Part shown: piece by piece, positions 60,111-64,000 of the stretch
Layout: every line of letters starts with the position of its first letter
Position numbering within the stretch: position 1 is the first letter of the stretch
Source: Rhabdornis inornatus
Taxonomy: Eukaryota > Chordata > Aves > Passeriformes > Rhabdornithidae
Direction: 5' to 3'
DNA: 64,000 bases
Assembly (NCBI GenBank): GCA_013397075.1
Contig: VWZS01004810.1
Coordinates: 944,561-1,008,560 of the forward strand
Program-made: the position numbers and the translations under genes
Notes under the pieces: model-generated
Told to the model about the DNA's origin: nothing
What the model saw: the letters and a program-made list of their open reading frames with translations, nothing else
Databases searched by the model: none

Positions 60111-62184
60111 AATGTGACTGCCTATGGTCGATCCTGCTGGAAGCTAAGTCAGCAAGAGATTAGCAAATTGCTTCTGTGGGTGCTGGATTAAGGTATTACA
60201 AAAAGGTTTTCATCAATGCCAGGCAGAATATCAATCTAGCAATCTCTTCTTCTGTGTCAACTCCCACAAAAGTGATTTCAGTGATTAGAGCAGATATTGA
60301 AGTAGGACATGAAACGGGTGGTTACGGGCGGCAGCAGTGACCCTGAGCTGCACAGCTCAGTTTCTTCTTTCAGCACTGGCATCTGTGGGATGGCACAGAG
60401 CTGGGATGAGCCTGGAGTCTCCCAGCACCAGGTTCTGCAGGGATACAAGCTCCCTGTCCCCAGGGGCCTGCTGCCTGGATAGAGGAGGAGGAAAAGAAAC
60501 AGGGAATGCTGTCACCTCTGCGCAGTACCAGAGGAAATGCAGCACAAGGCTCAGAGAACAATTCAAATCCTGCCAGTAGAAGCATTTCAGTTTGCAATTT
60601 TGCCTTGACAGATTTTGAAAGTAGTTGGTGGCAAGGTAGCAGAACATTATAGAAAACAGGACCTTAAATACCACCAGGAGATATGCGGAACATTTGGAAA
60701 ATCAGCCTCCAAGGTGTTTGTAAGATGTCACCTTAAAGAAACTGCCCAAGCTGATGCAGGTAGGCTGGGACAGAGACAAGTGGGTGCATGAAATCCTGAG
60801 ACTTAACCAAAGCAGTTTGGTAGGAGTGACAGGATGGACAGAGATCAGCTATGGAGCCGTGCCCCCTCCATGTATTTTCCCCACAGTTCCACTCCCCTGG
60901 GGGTCCCAGGGCGGCTCCCCTGTCTGCCTTGTGTTGAGCACAGTCCTGCCTCCTGCCCAGGGTCATCCACCATCACCGTGCTGCTGGGAGAGAGGAGAAA
61001 TGTGCCTTTCTCCATAACTTTCCTCTCCCATCAGCCATCCTGCTCCTGTTGCTGAAGACAGAGGTTGACTGAACAGAAATCAAGGCTGTTGAGTACAGAC
61101 AGGGAAGTTCAGCTTCAGCAGGTCACACTTGCTTAGGGACACTTCTGCAGTGGCCATGAGCATCTCTAGGTGAACAGAGAGGAAACTGCACTGCCAGGGG
61201 CAGGTAATAAAGCTCTGCTTCCTTCAGAAAGGTGGGAAGGATGGGCAGCTGTGAGGAAAACACATCAAGAGATGGGATAAGGTTCTGACAGGTGTGTGAC
61301 TGGGAGGACAGAGGGGGGAACTGGCTGCTGGGAACACAAAGTTCTCTGGTGGGGCAGGTGTGAATGCTCAGGCAAATTGCCACATTGGGACAAAGAGTCC
61401 TTTGCCTCCTGGATGGCACAAAGAGAAGGATGTGAGTGGCAGGTGCAAATCTGATGGTGAGGTGTTGTGGAGGTGTGATGATTACTGTGCTCATGGCCTG
61501 GGTTGGGAAGGATGGATGAGGGAGTTTTTGTTCTGCAAAATTCACCAGAAAGATGCATGTAAAAAAAGAAAAAAATAGCTATGAGGTAGTACTGCAATTT
61601 ACCTGCATTATTGGAAGATTGATTTCTGATGAAAGGAGCAGAGAAAGGCGGGGAATAAAATTTTATGGATAGCAAGAATGGAGATCAGAGGTCTAAAATG
61701 GCAGCTGTTAGTATTCTTGAAGGATTGGTTTAAATGGAACTGCAGAGACCAGTGCAAGCTTCTGATTTCCAACCATCTGCATTTAGAAAAGAGAGGGAGA
61801 CCAGCAGGCTGGCCTCAGTGAAATTCTGCTGGATTTCCCCCGAGAATCAGAATTGTCCCTGCATTTCAAGTACCTGAAAGCCTTAAAACACTGGCAAGGC
61901 TGAAAGGTGAGGTGAGGGTCAAAAGTGAGAATGGCTGACAGGAATAAGTAGATTGCAGCCTAGGCTGGATAATTCAGAGATCTGTAATAAAACTGCCCAG
62001 TGACAGATAGTGAATAAAAGACTACAGGTATATTATGGTTTATGGAGCACAGGACAGATGTGTCTCTAAGGAGGATGAGATAAGGAGAGGAAGGCAGCAG
62101 TGGCTGTTTTGGGATGCAGCAGCACTGTGTGAATGAAGCAGCGCTGTAGCAAGATAGTTCAATCATGGTGCTGTCACTGACATG
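60111..62184. other. Unannotated stretch, no gene seen
   Basis: Unique moderate-GC sequence with frames of up to 140 codons and no recognisable domain or repeat. Confidence 0.55.
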
Positions 62185-62215
62185 TTATATATGACCTTGA
62201 GCAGGTCACTTAGGC
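62185..62215 (+). repeat. MIR-like SINE core scrap
   Basis: TATATGACCTTGAGCAGGTC followed by ACTTAGGCT resembles the MIR core. It is too short to be certain. Confidence 0.4.
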
Positions 62216-64000
62216 TGGGAGCTTTGCAGAAGAGCTTTTTAAATGCATGTATTTCCATGGACAGGACTGAATCCCTTCAGTGCTGCAGCTCTGAGCCTCC
62301 AGCTCGAACAGCAGTTGGGAACTACCCAGGGAACTTGGATCCAAGTTTGGCATGAGGGAAAATCTGGGTTTTTTAAAGAATTCAGCAACCCCTGTCCTCA
62401 GGAAATATAATCCCCCAAAGACTGTCAGTCAGCTGTGCTGACTCTTTACATTTCCAGTGCTGGGCAAAAGCCGTGCTGGTTTGCCTCTCTCTCCTCTCCA
62501 CCCCAGTAAAATGGCTCCTTCTTCAGAAATCTGGCCTGAATTAATTTCTCTCCTCATTACCTCAGATCACTGGCAGAGCTGGCCTTTTACTGGAATAGAT
62601 AAGGGAAGAACATGCTAATTGTATCTGTTTGCCTGCCTTGCACACAGAAATGAGTATTCTACATACACAAAATATAAAATGAAGTTTGCAAGTGCACGCA
62701 CACACACAGAGACGTGCATTGTGCTTTAAGAATGCTGAATCAAGGCTGATGTTTCGTATTAATCTTTTAACCAACTTCAGCATTTGCAGTAAATAGCAAT
62801 TAATGATAAAGCTGCTTGCATTAAATAGAAGAGCAAAAGAGGCTGATAGGTCCTTCCTACCAGTGCATCCTCCTGCAGTGTTTCTCATTACTTTGTTAAG
62901 TTTCAAAACAGAGATTTTGTCTGTGGACGCACTTTTTTTTTCTCTCACTGCTGCTCCTCTGAGGCAGCTCTTCTGTAAAGCCTTGACACCAGTGAAGTGC
63001 AGCCCCCAAACCCTCGTGTGTCACATCCCAGGGACATGTCTTTGATGCTGGGCCATGACCTCCCCCGGGTGGCAGTGGTGGGTGGAAGGGCTGGGGACAA
63101 GCACACTCTGCTGCCCTTGCACAGCCACGCTCTGGGCTCCAGACCTGCATCAGTAACATCTGGGCTCGGGGAAGAGGAAAGCAACAGGAGACCTGAGACA
63201 CACTCTGGATTTTATTTTTAGGTGTGAGTTTAAAATTCCAAGCACTTGAAGGGATATGAGGATTGATTCCCAGCTCAATAATGCAGTATTTTTGTGTTCT
63301 GAGACTCAGGATGCATTTTTCATGCCCCACATGCAGAGTGCTCAAGCATGCAGCATCTGCTGGGACAGTGATGCAGGACTGTGGAAGATGACAATAAACC
63401 ATTGGAGGATTTGTGATTGCCCATATGGCCCAACACTGTTTTTAATAAAGCAAAATATCCCCAGAATCGGGTTACTTCTGAGGGGAAGCTTGTTTCCCCC
63501 TGGAGGAACTCTAAGAACAAACTAATACAGGGAGCTGAGATGTTCGGCAATGTGGAAACCTCCAGAGATATTTAGAGGCTCAATTCCCACACACATACCG
63601 AATTTTCTTTAAATTCTGTGCATGCAGGAAGCTGAGCAGGTGCTGCTTCCCTAAATACCTCCAGGACCAAGGCTGCTGTGAGCAGGGTCCTGTGCTGGAG
63701 AAGCCAGACACAAAAATGGGTGCAGACCCTACCTGAGGAGCAGGATCCCTGGACAGGCTGTTCCCATCCCTGTGTGCCTGTGTTTCATTCTGAGTGCTCT
63801 TCAGGGCTTTGAGTCAGGGATGGCTGATGGAGGGAGCTCTGCTGCTTAATTTTTTTTTTTTTTTTTTGGCTTAATGTCGCATGCACTTGGACATCACACG
63901 TTTCAGTTTTCTGTAGGGACTTTGTGCCTGCTTGGTTCTGTGGTGATTAAAAAAAAAAAAAAGAAAGCCAGGAGAAATGAAAAGGAAGAATTCAGAGAAA
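62216..64000. other. Unannotated stretch, no gene seen
   Basis: 62,560-62,830 is AT-rich, repeat-free and could be conserved. T-runs lie at 62,932-62,941 and 63,849-63,868, and an A-run at 63,949-63,962. The 168-codon minus frame (62,896-63,402) has no recognisable domain. Confidence 0.55.

Noticed and set aside
1..64000. tRNA, rRNA and snRNA genes
   Set aside because: I looked for B-box and other RNA-gene signatures while reading and saw no convincing example. A covariance-model scan would be decisive.

Overview
The window looks like nuclear DNA from a bird, most likely a neoavian species such as a passerine. The evidence is repeat content: at least ten 5'-truncated CR1 LINE tails, with the avian CR1 3' end (a ...GCCCATGGCAGGG... 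block, then a CCTTCCAACC block, then GATTCTRTGATTCT-like octamers), two LTR copies of a family I know from bird genomes, and a promoter-type CpG island in otherwise moderate-GC DNA. Nothing is prokaryotic: there are no ribosome binding sites, operons or long clean ORFs. The ORFs present are chance frames or frames running through repeats. The species and repeat subfamilies come from memory and could not be checked.

Layout. 1-48.8 kb is gene-poor. It holds scattered CR1 fragments (near 1.1, 6.3-6.8, 12.6, 21.3, 22.5, 22.8, 31.2-31.4, 34.4, 37.6 and 47.7 kb), two copies of one avian LTR family in opposite orientation (26.3-26.9 kb minus, 46.3-46.7 kb plus), a probable second LTR type (24.1-24.5 kb, minus), simple repeats and minisatellites, and several repeat-free AT-rich blocks that could be conserved non-coding elements. 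I found no coding exon I can support there.

48.8-55.3 kb is the functional-looking part. A CpG island (about 49.0-51.75 kb) contains GC-box-rich promoter sequence and a probable first exon of a plus-strand gene, ending at 51,319 in a near-consensus splice donor (CAG|GTAAGG). No ATG-started frame stays open across that donor, so the exon appears to be 5' UTR or part of a non-coding RNA. It carries a complete 50-codon upstream ORF. The gene could not be named, and the sequence to the right (51.3 kb onward) would be its first intron. A second CpG-dense segment lies at 54.2-55.3 kb.

The same region is where the assembly looks unreliable. Each of the two ambiguous bases (49,930 and 54,513) joins two nearly identical copies of adjacent sequence. 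The pattern fits retained duplicate contig ends or two haplotypes placed in series around GC-rich minisatellites. 55.3-64 kb returns to gene-poor sequence with an ancient CR1 relic, a MIR-like scrap and AT-rich stretches.

No novel biological system is evident. The observations most worth checking are the unidentified CpG-island first exon with its 50-aa upstream ORF, the two N-joined duplications, and the related GC-rich minisatellites around the promoter.
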